Notes: generated by a model from the sequence alone, not told the origin. DNA of 64,000 bases from Fibrella aestuarina BUZ 2 (GCF_000331105.1 NC_020054.1:6461815-6525814); one strand, 5' to 3'; counted from the first letter of the stretch, positions 25,243 to 34,642 are shown. Program-made: numbers and translations.

Positions 25243-25269
25243 GTAAAACGCCGCCAACTACCGACAATC

Positions 25270-26757
25270 ATGCTCCCCTTTGCCACCCTGCTTCAGTTAA
25301 CTACCGCAACCTCAACGCCCCTCTACGTTCAGCTTAGTCAGCAGCTGGGGCAGCTGATTCGGGCAGGTACGTTGGCGGCGGGGCAACGCCTGCCGGGCAG
25401 CCGGTTATTGGCCGCCCAACTTGCCATCAATCGCCTGACGGTGGTGGCAGCCTACGACGATTTGCTGGCGCAGGGATGGCTAAGCAGCCGGGGAGGCAGC
25501 GGTACGTTTGTCGCCGATCATTTACCAGAACCAGCCCCTCAGTCCATCCATAATCAGGTTGTGAACCCCACGGTGCAGCCCGGTTATACATTCGCCTCGC
25601 GCCCGCACTTGAAGGTACCCGTGCGCAACAGCCCGGCCGGCCTGCGCTTCGACGATGGCCTGCCCGACGCCCGGCTGGCCCCGCTCGATGAACTGAGCGG
25701 GGCCTATCGATCCTATAGCCGCTGGGGCAACAAACAGGCCCACTTTGGGTACGCCGACACGCACGGACACCCGTTCCTGCGGGAACAGTTGGCACAGCAC
25801 CTCAACGAAACCCGTGGGCTACAAATCGGACCCGCCAATGTGCTGATCACGCGCGGCACGGTCATGGGTATTCACCTGGTCTGCCAGACCTTGCTCCGGC
25901 CCGGCGACGTGCTGGTAACGGGTGGCATCACCTGGACGACGGCGAGTATGAACGCCCAACAAGCCGGTGCGCGCGTACTGACTGTTCCCGTGGATGAGCA
26001 TGGCCTCGACGTAGACGCGCTGGCTGATCTGTGCGCCCGTCAGCCCGTTCGGATGGTCTACATCACGCCGCACCATCACTACCCCACCACGGTCACACTC
26101 CGGGCCGACCGGCGTCTGCGCCTCTTGCAATTGGCCGACCAATATGGCTTTGCGCTCTTCGAAGACGATTACGATTATGATTTTCACTACCTGGGCCGGC
26201 CCATCCTGCCCCTCGCCAGCGCCGACCGGCACGGCATGGTCGTTTACGTGGGATCGATGACCAAATCGGTAGCCCCCGCGTTTAGGGTGGGCTATGTGGT
26301 GGCCCCATCGGCGCTGATCGACGAACTAGCCCGGTTACGACGCATCATCGACCGGCAGGGCGATCCGGCCCTTGAGTTTGCCATTGGGCAATTGTTTGAA
26401 ACGGGCGAGATGAAGCGCCATTTTCGCAAAGCCCTCCGAACGTACCTGGGGCGCCGCGACCACATCGCTCAACTACTGAGCAGCGAACTGGCCAACGACC
26501 TCTCGTTTACCAAACCCGACGGCGGCCTGGCACTCTGGGCTACGTTTCGGCCCGATGTTGACCTGCCCGCGCTGGCCGAGCAGGCCGCATCGTTGGGGCT
26601 TTCGCTCTCGTCGGGCCTGCCGCATGTGCGCCCGGGGCAGCAACCACACAGCATCCGCATGGGCTTTGCGTCATCCACCGAAGCCGAACTGGAACAGGCC
26701 GTGGCGATCCTGAAGCGGGTTACAATGGGTCCCAATAATAAAGCCTCCCGTCGGTAG
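25270..26757 (+). CDS. MocR/PdxR-type PLP-dependent transcriptional regulator
   Basis: A 495-residue fusion of a GntR-type winged helix and a fold-type I aminotransferase. The winged helix spans about 10-80 (PLYVQLSQQLGQLIRAGTLA, then RLPGSRLLAAQLAINRLTV). The aminotransferase part shows the PLP Asp region VRMVYITPHHHYPTTVTL, the FEDDYDYDFHY segment, and the Schiff-base Lys in GSMTKSVAPAFRVGYV. MocR proteins sense PLP or PLP-linked amines. The divergent PNPOx-like gene is the likely target. A terminator overlaps its 3' end. Confidence 0.93.
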   Translation: MLPFATLLQLTTATSTPLYVQLSQQLGQLIRAGTLAAGQRLPGSRLLAAQLAINRLTVVAAYDDLLAQGWLSSRGGSGTFVADHLPEPAPQSIHNQVVNPTVQPGYTFASRPHLKVPVRNSPAGLRFDDGLPDARLAPLDELSGAYRSYSRWGNKQAHFGYADTHGHPFLREQLAQHLNETRGLQIGPANVLITRGTVMGIHLVCQTLLRPGDVLVTGGITWTTASMNAQQAGARVLTVPVDEHGLDVDALADLCARQPVRMVYITPHHHYPTTVTLRADRRLRLLQLADQYGFALFEDDYDYDFHYLGRPILPLASADRHGMVVYVGSMTKSVAPAFRVGYVVAPSALIDELARLRRIIDRQGDPALEFAIGQLFETGEMKRHFRKALRTYLGRRDHIAQLLSSELANDLSFTKPDGGLALWATFRPDVDLPALAEQAASLGLSLSSGLPHVRPGQQPHSIRMGFASSTEAELEQAVAILKRVTMGPNNKASRR

Positions 26758-26787
26758 CCGCGCTTCAGCGACCAGCCAGGAGGCTTT
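26740..26787. terminator. Bidirectional terminator between MocR gene and CHRD gene
   Basis: AAAGCCTCC (26740-26748) pairs with GGAGGCTTT (26779-26787) around a 30-base loop. The left arm lies inside the last codons of the MocR gene. A 62-base gap without genes follows. Confidence 0.7.
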
Positions 26788-26819
26788 GTTAACGACTAGT
26801 TGACAGACCAGTTGCCGGG

Positions 26820-27644
26820 TCAGAATGGTTTAATATCGCCCCGAATTTCGCCAGCAGGATAGATCGGCGTATGCAGGTTGGCGTAATAGAACCCATTCAG
26901 CATGCTATCCACCCGCGTGGCGGTGGTGAGCGTGGTTATCCCGATAATGGGCGAACTCAGGGCGGCAAACGGGATTTCAACTGGCCCAACCCCCGTTGGC
27001 GAATTGGGCGTGATCCGGTGTAAATGGCCCGCCGATGGCGTGATGCCCGCATACGTAACCGTATAGCTCAGCACCCGGGTTGCGGGGTCCAGCACCCCCG
27101 CAAACGTGCCGGTAGCGGCCGAAGGCGTTGGTGTTGGCTTTTCGCTGGCGCCATTCAGCACCGCACTCAACTTCACGGGGCCGTCCACCCGGATATTCCC
27201 GCGAATCTCACCCGCCGGGTTGGCTGGCGTGTGCAGGTTGGCGTAGTAGAAACCCCGGATCAGGCTATCCGCCCGGCCCTGCGAGGCCAGTATGGCGGTA
27301 CCGATGATGGGCGAGCCCAGCGCCGCAAACGGAATCTCGACTGGTCCCGTCAGCGTGGGTGAATTAGGCGTAATTCGGTGCAGGTGGCCCGCTGTCGGGG
27401 TTATTCCTGTGTAAGTCAGCGTGTAGCTCAGCACCCGGGTCGACCGGTCGAGAATCCCCACGAACGTACCTGTACCGGGCGAGTTAACCGGGCTGGGACG
27501 TTCAGCCGAACCGCTGAGGTTGGCTACCAGCCGTACCTGCGCATCGGCGGGTAAGTCGATCCGGTGATCGCAGGCGACAAGGGCTATGCCTAGGATACTA
27601 CTAAGCAGAATGTACAGGAAGCGGTAGTGGCGTGAGCGGGTCAT
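26820..27644 (-). CDS. Lipoprotein with two CHRD domains
   Basis: A 274-residue envelope lipoprotein: signal peptide and lipobox LVAC with Cys25, then two tandem CHRD (chordin-like) domains of about 115 residues each. Each repeat has the same signature, beginning with an LNGASEKP/LSGSAERP motif, then GTGTFVG or ATGTFAG, LSYTLTYTGITPTAGHLHRI, and ending FYYANLHTPANPAGEIRG. The two halves are so alike that they arose by internal duplication. CHRD domains occur in secreted proteins of unknown bacterial role, possibly in binding. It is monocistronic. Confidence 0.88.
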   Translation of the reverse strand: MTRSRHYRFLYILLSSILGIALVACDHRIDLPADAQVRLVANLSGSAERPSPVNSPGTGTFVGILDRSTRVLSYTLTYTGITPTAGHLHRITPNSPTLTGPVEIPFAALGSPIIGTAILASQGRADSLIRGFYYANLHTPANPAGEIRGNIRVDGPVKLSAVLNGASEKPTPTPSAATGTFAGVLDPATRVLSYTVTYAGITPSAGHLHRITPNSPTGVGPVEIPFAALSSPIIGITTLTTATRVDSMLNGFYYANLHTPIYPAGEIRGDIKPF

Positions 27645-27886
27645 TGGCTATTTGTGTTGACGTGGTTGATAAGCCGAAGCCTGATTACACCAATTGATTG
27701 ATTGGCAACCAGTTACCTATCGCTACGAGAAAGATCCGCAAAAGGTTGCGTACCGTAACCGACGTTTAGTCAATATATCCGCTAACTATGTTTTTTGTGC
27801 AGTATAAGGGCAACTCTCTGCGCAAAATAGTCAAGATTGTACACAAGTATATCAGGAACCAGAGATTTTTTTGTCCTATTCCAACG

Positions 27887-27894
27887 TAATTTTG
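27887..27894 (+). promoter_or_regulatory. Possible -7 element upstream of the DUF1553 gene
   Basis: TAATTTTG fits TAnnTTTG, 28 bases before the ATG at 27923. The -33 spacing is poor. The rest of the gap 27645-27886 shows no gene. Confidence 0.45.
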
Positions 27895-27922
27895 GCTTCA
27901 TAACCAACTTACCATTTGGTGT

Positions 27923-30900
27923 ATGCAGCGCTGGTCAACGAAGCGTTTAACGTACCTGAGCCTGCTGGCTTCCGCTTCCGCCTTTGGTAGCGTGATCTGG
28001 TCGTCTTGTGGGCAGCACAATAACCTGAGCAAACCGGCCGACGTGGTAGCTGCCGAGGCAGGTCTGCCCGAAAAAGTCGACTACAATCTCCACGTCAAGC
28101 CCATTCTGTCGGACCGTTGCTTTGCCTGCCATGGCCCCGACAAAAACAAGCAGCAGGCGGGCCTGCGGCTCGACACGCCCGAAGGCGCTTATGAAGCGCT
28201 GGCCAAAAGCGGCAAAACGGCCGTTGTACCGGGCGATCCGGGTGGCAGCGAACTGGCCCACCGTATCCTGAGCGCTGACCCCGACGAGGTAATGCCCACG
28301 CCTAAGTCGAACCTGACGCTGAGTGCCGACGAAAAAGCCTTGTTGTTGCGCTGGATTGAACAGGGTGCCGAATACAAACAGCACTGGTCGCTGGTGGCGC
28401 CCACGATGCCCGAAGTGCCTAACCCAGCTAACGACCGCTGGTCGCGCAACGACATCGACCGGTTTGTACTGGCAAAATTGGGGGATAAGAAACTGACCCA
28501 CGCGTCCGAAGCCGACAAGCTGACCCTGCTCCGCCGCGTGAGCCTCGACCTGACGGGCCTGCCCCCCACCCCGGCCGACGTCGACGCCTTTCTGGCCGAC
28601 AAATCGCCCAACGCCTACGAAAAAGTGGTCGATCGGTTGTTAAAAAGCCCGCACTACGGCGAACGGCAGGCGATGGAATGGCTCGACGTGGCGCGCTACG
28701 CCGATACGCACGGCTATCAGGACGACGGCCTGCGCACGGTCTGGCCTTACCGCGACTGGGTGATCCGGTCCTATAACGCCAATCAGCCGTTCGATCAGTT
28801 TGTAACCTGGCAACTGGCGGGCGATCTGCTACCCCGTTCGGCCAACATCAACGAGCAGCGCGACAAGTGGCTGGCTACTGCCTTCAACCGTAACCACCAG
28901 CAAACGCAGGAAGGGGGCGTCGTCGACGAAGAATACCGCGTGGAATATGTCGCCGACCGGGTCAACACGTTCGGGAAAGCGTTTCTGGGGCTAACCACCG
29001 AATGCGCCCGCTGCCACGACCACAAATACGACCCCATTTCGCAGAAGGATTACTTCTCGCTGTACGCCTTTTTCAATACGAACAGCGAACGGGGACAGAT
29101 TCCCTACAACGGCGAAGCGGCCCCCACGGTTACGCTCCTTAACCAGCAGGAACAGGCCCAGCTCGCTTACATCCGGCAAAAGCTGACGCCGCTCCAGAAG
29201 CAGTTGAACCCCAACCAGCCGGTTTATCAGCAACGGTTTGCTGGCTGGCTCGCGCAGGCCGAACGTACCCAGCCGAAACCGAACGAGACCGCGTTGCTAG
29301 CGCACTACACCTTCGACGAGGAAAACCGGGGCGACGCGGAGGCGTATGATGAAAAACGAAACGCCGAAAACCGCAAAAAAGACGAGGAACGGCAACGCCT
29401 TGAAGCACGGGCTAAAGCCGCCGGGAAAACCTACGTACCCAAGCCGGAGCCTCGCCAGTCCAAAACTCGGGCCTCCGTTGAGCAGGACCCACGCAATGCC
29501 TTCCTCAACAGTGTCAACGATACACTGCATGCCCAGTTAGGCGGCGATGTCGACAACCTGCCCCGTTCGGTGCCGGGCCGGTTTGGCAAGGCCCGGTTTC
29601 TGCCCGGCGATAGTTACATCGCGCTACCCTACGAAATGGCGGCGTTTGAGCAGAACCAGCCCTTTACCATCAGTTCCTGGTTCAAGCTGAACAAAGTCGG
29701 CAGCGGCCTTACGCTGCTGGGGCGCACCACCGGCCCGATGGACGGGCAACGTGGTTACCAGCTTGACCTGTTGGGTGATGGCCGATTGAAGCTCATGCTG
29801 AGCCACGTATGGCCCGCCAATGCGCTCGATGTGGAATCGGTGGAAAAAGTACCGGTCGGCCAGTGGTTTCAGGTAGCGTTCACCTACGACGGAATGGGAA
29901 AAGCGCGGGGCCTGACGCTTTACCTGAACGGGGAGCCCATGCCCACCCGCACCGTGACGGATCATCTGATTCACAGCATCGTGTGGGGTCGCCACAAGTC
30001 GCACTGGGCGCAGCACTCGTTCTACGTGGGCCGGATGCACGATAATTTCTACAAAGATTTTGCCGTCGACGAACTGCGGATCTACAACCGCTGCCTCACG
30101 CCCATCGAGCTGCCTCGTTTGGCTGGCAAACCCGACGCGCTGGCCCTGGCCTTGCGCACCCCGTCGGCCAACCGAACCCCTGAGCAGCGCGCCGCCCTCT
30201 ACACCTATTACGTCCGCACGCAGGACCCCGGTTACCGCGCTACCTTCGACAGCACGATGGTTTACCGGGCCAAGCACTTCATGACGCTAACGGATGCGAA
30301 TCAGGTCATGGTGATGCGCGAAATGAGTCAGCCGCGCCGCACGTTCCTGCTGCAACGGGGAGCCTACGACGCCCCCGGCGAAGAAGTGACCGCCGCGACC
30401 CCGCACTTCCTGCCCGCTCTGCCCGGCAACGTACCCAAAAACCGTCTTGGACTGGCCCAATGGCTGCTTGGTGCCGAGAATCCGCTCTTCAGCCGGGTGA
30501 TGGTCAACCGGGTGTGGCAGCAATACTTCGGGCAGGGGCTGGCCAAAAACGTCGACGACTTCGGGAATCAAGGCGCGCTCCCCTCCCACCCCGAACTGCT
30601 CGATTACCTGGCCGTGCGTTTCCGGCTTGGCGACGGGGCGGCCGTCAAACCCTGGGACCTGAAAGCCCTACACCGCCTCATAGTAACGTCGGCGACCTAC
30701 CGGCAAAACTCATCCGTATCGGCGGCGTCCCGCGAAGCTGATTTCGACAATACGTACCTGAGTCGTGGGCCCAGCTACCGGCTGTCGGCCGAGCAGGTTC
30801 GCGACAACGCGCTGGCGGCGAGTGGCCTGCTCACGCGCCGCATTGGCGGGCCGAGCGTGCGACCTTACCAACCGGCGGGCATCTGGGAGGCGCTCTCGAC

Positions 30901-31411
30901 CCGCAACGCGGTCAACTACGTGCAGAGCAAGGGCGACAGCCTCTACCGGCGCAGCATGTACACGATCTGGAAGCGGTCGTCGCCCCCACCGATGATGCTC
31001 AATTTCGATGCGTCGGAGCGGCACATCTGTATTGTGAAACGGCAAAAAACCAGCACCCCGTTGCAGGCCCTCGTGACCCTCAACGACCCGCAGTTTGTGG
31101 AAGCCGCCCGTGTGCTGGCGCAGAAAGCAGGAAGCACGGCACAGAGGTCCGGGGCCACGGGACCGGCGATCATCGACCAGTTTTTCAAAGCCATCATCAG
31201 CCGCCCGGCGCGACCAAAAGAGCTGACGCTGATGCAGCAACTCTACGCCGACGAACTGGCCGATTTCCAGAAAAACCCGAAACGCGCCGCCGAATTATTG
31301 TCGGTAGGCGATTATCCGGTCGATAAAACGTTGCCACCCGCCCAACTCGCCGCCTGGACCGTAGTAGCGAGTACTTTACTCAATTTCGACGAAGCGATTA
31401 TTAAACGATAA
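27923..31411 (+). CDS. Planctomycetes-type cytochrome/DUF1549/DUF1553 protein with embedded LamG domain
   Basis: A 1162-residue exported lipoprotein (signal ending IWSSC, Cys29). Domains in order: a PSCyt1-type cytochrome c with a heme site CFACH near 66-70; DUF1549 (about 165-370, RRVSLDLTGLPPTPADVDAF, ECARCHDHKYDPIS with a second CxxCH); a LamG-like jelly-roll about 540-720 (LPGDSYIALPYEMAAFEQNQ); then DUF1553 (about 820-1130, NRLGLAQWLLGAENPLFSRV, RLSAEQVRDNALAASGLL). The set is typical of Planctomycetes and some Bacteroidota and always sits beside DUF1501. Its reaction is not established. The pair is thought to serve breakdown of sulfated or complex polymers, or redox at the envelope. Confidence 0.92.
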   Translation: MQRWSTKRLTYLSLLASASAFGSVIWSSCGQHNNLSKPADVVAAEAGLPEKVDYNLHVKPILSDRCFACHGPDKNKQQAGLRLDTPEGAYEALAKSGKTAVVPGDPGGSELAHRILSADPDEVMPTPKSNLTLSADEKALLLRWIEQGAEYKQHWSLVAPTMPEVPNPANDRWSRNDIDRFVLAKLGDKKLTHASEADKLTLLRRVSLDLTGLPPTPADVDAFLADKSPNAYEKVVDRLLKSPHYGERQAMEWLDVARYADTHGYQDDGLRTVWPYRDWVIRSYNANQPFDQFVTWQLAGDLLPRSANINEQRDKWLATAFNRNHQQTQEGGVVDEEYRVEYVADRVNTFGKAFLGLTTECARCHDHKYDPISQKDYFSLYAFFNTNSERGQIPYNGEAAPTVTLLNQQEQAQLAYIRQKLTPLQKQLNPNQPVYQQRFAGWLAQAERTQPKPNETALLAHYTFDEENRGDAEAYDEKRNAENRKKDEERQRLEARAKAAGKTYVPKPEPRQSKTRASVEQDPRNAFLNSVNDTLHAQLGGDVDNLPRSVPGRFGKARFLPGDSYIALPYEMAAFEQNQPFTISSWFKLNKVGSGLTLLGRTTGPMDGQRGYQLDLLGDGRLKLMLSHVWPANALDVESVEKVPVGQWFQVAFTYDGMGKARGLTLYLNGEPMPTRTVTDHLIHSIVWGRHKSHWAQHSFYVGRMHDNFYKDFAVDELRIYNRCLTPIELPRLAGKPDALALALRTPSANRTPEQRAALYTYYVRTQDPGYRATFDSTMVYRAKHFMTLTDANQVMVMREMSQPRRTFLLQRGAYDAPGEEVTAATPHFLPALPGNVPKNRLGLAQWLLGAENPLFSRVMVNRVWQQYFGQGLAKNVDDFGNQGALPSHPELLDYLAVRFRLGDGAAVKPWDLKALHRLIVTSATYRQNSSVSAASREADFDNTYLSRGPSYRLSAEQVRDNALAASGLLTRRIGGPSVRPYQPAGIWEALSTRNAVNYVQSKGDSLYRRSMYTIWKRSSPPPMMLNFDASERHICIVKRQKTSTPLQALVTLNDPQFVEAARVLAQKAGSTAQRSGATGPAIIDQFFKAIISRPARPKELTLMQQLYADELADFQKNPKRAAELLSVGDYPVDKTLPPAQLAAWTVVASTLLNFDEAIIKR

Positions 31412-31421
31412 GGAAGTCAGT

Positions 31422-31503
31422 AGCCTTCGGCGTCATGTATAGTCACTGGGTGGTCATTTATCGCAACTAGAACGACGAATGACCATACATGACGCCGAAG
31501 GCT
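31422..31503. repeat. Hairpin repeat between DUF1553 and DUF1501 genes
   Basis: Outer arms 31422-31439 and 31486-31503 pair exactly over 18 bases (AGCCTTCGGCGTCATGTA). An inner TGGTCATT/AATGACCA pair continues the stem past a bulge. It may lower expression of the second gene. It shares ATGACGCCG-x-AGGC with the repeat upstream of ftsY. Confidence 0.75.
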
Positions 31504-31527
31504 GATGACGACAGATGACATTACTTC

Positions 31528-32994
31528 ATGGACATTCAGGACGAAGTATTCGATAACATCCACGACACCTTAAGTCGCCGGACGTTTCTGGGGCAGACCG
31601 GCGCAGGGCTGGGTACGTTGGCGCTGGCGTCGCTGCTCAATCCGGGGCAGTTGTTTGCCGGCAGTACGGCTCCTGGTGATGGCCCCGCGCTGGGTAAACC
31701 GCATTTCCCGCCCAAAGTAAAGCGGGTGATCTACCTGTTTCAGAGCGGCGCGCCTTCCCAACTCGATCTGTTCGATTACAAGCCAAAGCTCGAAAGCATG
31801 TGGGGGCAGGATCTGCCCGCGTCGGTCCGGAATGGGCAACGACTGACGGGCATGAGCGCCGGGCAGAACAAATTTCCGCTGGCGGCTTCAGCGTTCAAGT
31901 TTGCGCAGCACGGACCGGGGCGCATGTGGGTGAGCGAGTTACTGCCTAACATTGCCGGCATTGCCGGCGACGCCACGTTTATCCGGACCATGAACACCGA
32001 CGCTATCAACCACGACCCCGCCATTACGTTTATCCAGACGGGTAGTCAGCAGGGCGGGCGGCCGAGTTTCGGGTCGTGGGTCAGCTACGGGCTGGGCAGC
32101 GACAACCAGAATCTGCCGTCGTTTGTGGTGTTGCTCTCCAAAGCCCGTAACGGCGATCAGCCGCTCTACGCCAAGCTGTGGAGCAACGGATTCCTGCCGT
32201 CGGTGCATCAGGGCGTGGTGTTCCGGTCGGGGCCCGATCCGGTGTTTTACCTCAACAATCCGCCGGGTATCGACCGTACGAGCCGCCGCCGCATGCTCGA
32301 CTACCTCACCAAACTCCACGCCGAGCAGAGCCACCACGTGCTGGACCCGGAGATCAACAGCCGGATGCAGCAGTACGAAATGGCCTACCGCATGCAGGCG
32401 TCGGTACCCGAAACGCTCGACATCGCGCATGAGCCCAACTACATTTTCGATATGTATGGCCCCGACAGCCGCAAGCCGGGTACGTTTGCCGCCAACTGCC
32501 TGCTGGCGCGAAAGCTGATCGAGAAAGACGTGAAGTTTGTGCAGCTCTACCACCAGGGCTGGGATCAGCACGGCAACCTGCCGAATGATATTCAGGTGAT
32601 GACCAAAAGCGTCGATCAGGCGTCGGCGGCATTAGTGAAAGACCTCAAGCAGCGCGGCCTCCTCGACGACACGCTCGTGATCTGGGGCGGCGAATTCGGC
32701 CGGACCAACTACTCGCAGGGCAAGCTGAGCAAAGCAAACTACGGCCGCGATCACCACCCGCGTTGCTACACGATCTGGATGGCTGGGGCGGGCGTAAAGA
32801 AAGGACTCGTGTACGGCGAGACCGACGAATTTGGCTACAACGTGGCCAAAGATCCCGTCCACATCCACGACTTTCAGGCGACCATCATGCACCTGATGGG
32901 CGTCGACCACGAGAAACTGACGTTCAAACACCAGGGTCGCCGCTACCGCCTCACCGACGTGCACGGCAAAGTAGTAAAGCCGCTGCTGGCGTAG
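31528..32994 (+). CDS. DUF1501 family protein with Tat signal
   Basis: A 488-residue exported protein of the alkaline-phosphatase/sulfatase-like fold. The twin-arginine signal is at residues 17-45 (SRRTFLGQTGAGLGTLALAS). Then comes the family core VKRVIYLFQSGAPSQLDLFD, GRMWVSELLPNIAGIAGDA, INHDPAITFIQTGSQQGGRP and, near the C-terminus, LVIWGGEFGRTNYSQG with GRDHHPRCYTIWMAGAG. The conserved Asp/His set suggests a metal site but the activity is unknown. It is the partner of the DUF1553 gene 117 bases upstream. A low-GC HNH gene starts 6 bases after it. Confidence 0.93.
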   Translation: MDIQDEVFDNIHDTLSRRTFLGQTGAGLGTLALASLLNPGQLFAGSTAPGDGPALGKPHFPPKVKRVIYLFQSGAPSQLDLFDYKPKLESMWGQDLPASVRNGQRLTGMSAGQNKFPLAASAFKFAQHGPGRMWVSELLPNIAGIAGDATFIRTMNTDAINHDPAITFIQTGSQQGGRPSFGSWVSYGLGSDNQNLPSFVVLLSKARNGDQPLYAKLWSNGFLPSVHQGVVFRSGPDPVFYLNNPPGIDRTSRRRMLDYLTKLHAEQSHHVLDPEINSRMQQYEMAYRMQASVPETLDIAHEPNYIFDMYGPDSRKPGTFAANCLLARKLIEKDVKFVQLYHQGWDQHGNLPNDIQVMTKSVDQASAALVKDLKQRGLLDDTLVIWGGEFGRTNYSQGKLSKANYGRDHHPRCYTIWMAGAGVKKGLVYGETDEFGYNVAKDPVHIHDFQATIMHLMGVDHEKLTFKHQGRRYRLTDVHGKVVKPLLA

Positions 32995-32999
32995 TATCG

Positions 33000-33350
33000 A
33001 TGACTTGTAAAAAATGTGGCACTGATAATTGGGGCACTTGGATTTCATCATCTACGTCGAAACTCCATGTGTATTGCAAAACATGCCGAAGAGACAGGGC
33101 TAATGCTTATTCGCAACGAAGAGCCAAAGCTCCTGGTACACACACTACCAGTCAATGGCTTGCTAAGTTAAAAGAACATGACAAATGCCCCGCCTGTAAT
33201 CGGCTATGGAAATCTATCCCCCATAGGCCTGACAAGCGCTATCGTTACGTTTGGACCAAAGATCATATTGTTCCGCTAAGCAGAGGAGGTACAGACAGCA
33301 TCGAAAATATTCAACCACTATGCTATCAGTGCAATTTTGGTAAGCGGTGA
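33000..33350 (+). CDS. HNH endonuclease, low-GC and probably acquired
   Basis: A 116-residue protein. The ATG at 33000 overlaps no upstream gene and gives MTCKKCGTDNWGTW, whose CxxC pairs with a second one (CKTC) as a likely zinc ribbon. A third CPAC and the C-terminal HNH core follow: KDHIVPLSRGGTDSIENIQP and LCYQCNFGKR. This is the stand-alone HNH type found in phages and mobile loci. By hand count its GC is about 44%, well below the neighbours. No integrase, intron or methylase is next to it, so it may be a remnant or a restriction-type solo nuclease. Confidence 0.85.
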   Translation: MTCKKCGTDNWGTWISSSTSKLHVYCKTCRRDRANAYSQRRAKAPGTHTTSQWLAKLKEHDKCPACNRLWKSIPHRPDKRYRYVWTKDHIVPLSRGGTDSIENIQPLCYQCNFGKR

Positions 33351-33408
33351 GAGCATTTCGATCTTTAGACCATCCTGTTTCGGCAGCCTTGACATTCGCC
33401 AGCGCCCA

Positions 33409-34485
33409 CTACTCCACCCGGAACGCGGCGAGGGCTTTGGTCGGTTTACCGTCGTTGCCCCAGGCGCTGAGGCCGTATTTACTCCAGCTTCGGGCGCCCT
33501 GCGGTTCCCAGTATAGCACGCCCAGCCCTTTGCGGTTAGGCACAGCCTTTACTTTTTGCTGCACGGCCACCAGCATGTCGTAGGTGTTCTGCACCTCGGT
33601 GTCTTCCCCGCCGACTTCTACCACCATCACCTCTTTGTTGTACCGCGTCGCCAGATCGGTCAGGTTATCGCCCAGATCGTTGATCGACAGCGTGTAATCG
33701 GGACTGCCATCGAGCCAGTAGGGGTAATACGACAGCCCAATCACGTCGTAGCGCGCCTTGTGCACGGTGGCGCTATCGAACCAGGCCCGGAACCTGGGCC
33801 GGTTGTTGCCCTGATCAACGTGCAGGATCACCTTCGACTGCGGGCTTACGGCCTTGATGGCGTCGTAGCCTTTGTTGATCAGTTGCGCCAGTTGGTTCCA
33901 GTGGGCCGTGCTGCCTTCGGGCAGGAGCATGCCGCCGGGGGTTTCGTTACCCACCTGCACCCACTCCGGCGTGATGCCTTTGGCCTTCAGGGCCGTCATC
34001 ACGTCGCGGGTGTAGTCATACACGTCGGTGAGCAGCATAGGAAAGTCGTGCGTTTGCCAGGCGGCGGGCTTGATCTGCTTCGAAGGATCGGCCCAACTGT
34101 CGCTGTAGTGGAAATCGATCATCACGCGCATGCCTGCTTGTTGCGCCCGCACGGCCATCGCCACCGTTTCGTCGCGGCTGCAGTGCCCGCTCTGCGGGTC
34201 GTTGGATGGATTCACCCAGGTACGTAGCCGGATGCTGTTCATGCCGTGATCTTTCAGTATCTGGAAGCAGTCCTGCGATACGCCCTGCTCGTTGTAAAAT
34301 GTATAGCCGGTCGCCTCCATCTGCGGCAACCAGCTGATATCGGCGCCTTTAGCGAAGGCCGGTTGGGTCGTTGTGTTGGTTCGGTTGGGGGCAAGCGTCC
34401 GTTTGGCACAGCCTACGCCCAGCACCGTCAGCAGCCCGGCCATCGCCAGCAGCCGACCGTTGAGAAGTTGCATACAGTTCATCAT
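33409..34485 (-). CDS. GH53 arabinogalactan endo-beta-1,4-galactanase, lipoprotein
   Basis: Cleaves beta-1,4-galactan side chains of pectin. With the ATG at 34485 (or 34482) it has about 358 residues and a lipobox LGVGC (Cys26), so it is anchored in the envelope. The frame can be read to 34629 but the extra part has no signal sequence. GH53 landmarks: GADISWLPQMEATGYTFY, SIRLRTWVNP, MIDFHYSDSWADPSKQ, acid/base Glu181 in WVQVGNE, and the nucleophile Glu290 in VMVVEVGGED. No SusC/D pair accompanies it. It is divergent from the M14 peptidase gene. Confidence 0.93.
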   Translation of the reverse strand: MMNCMQLLNGRLLAMAGLLTVLGVGCAKRTLAPNRTNTTTQPAFAKGADISWLPQMEATGYTFYNEQGVSQDCFQILKDHGMNSIRLRTWVNPSNDPQSGHCSRDETVAMAVRAQQAGMRVMIDFHYSDSWADPSKQIKPAAWQTHDFPMLLTDVYDYTRDVMTALKAKGITPEWVQVGNETPGGMLLPEGSTAHWNQLAQLINKGYDAIKAVSPQSKVILHVDQGNNRPRFRAWFDSATVHKARYDVIGLSYYPYWLDGSPDYTLSINDLGDNLTDLATRYNKEVMVVEVGGEDTEVQNTYDMLVAVQQKVKAVPNRKGLGVLYWEPQGARSWSKYGLSAWGNDGKPTKALAAFRVE

Positions 34486-34642
34486 ACAAAGAACGGTCTG
34501 AATGGGCCGTGCTGTATGGCGCATCCGCTCGAAAAGTAACGTCTGGATTGTCCTTTGGGCCTTTTCGTGCAGTAAATCAACCCGGTAAGGCTTGTATAGT
34601 GTGGGGGCTTCCCCATCTTCGTGGTGCATTTACCGACACACT

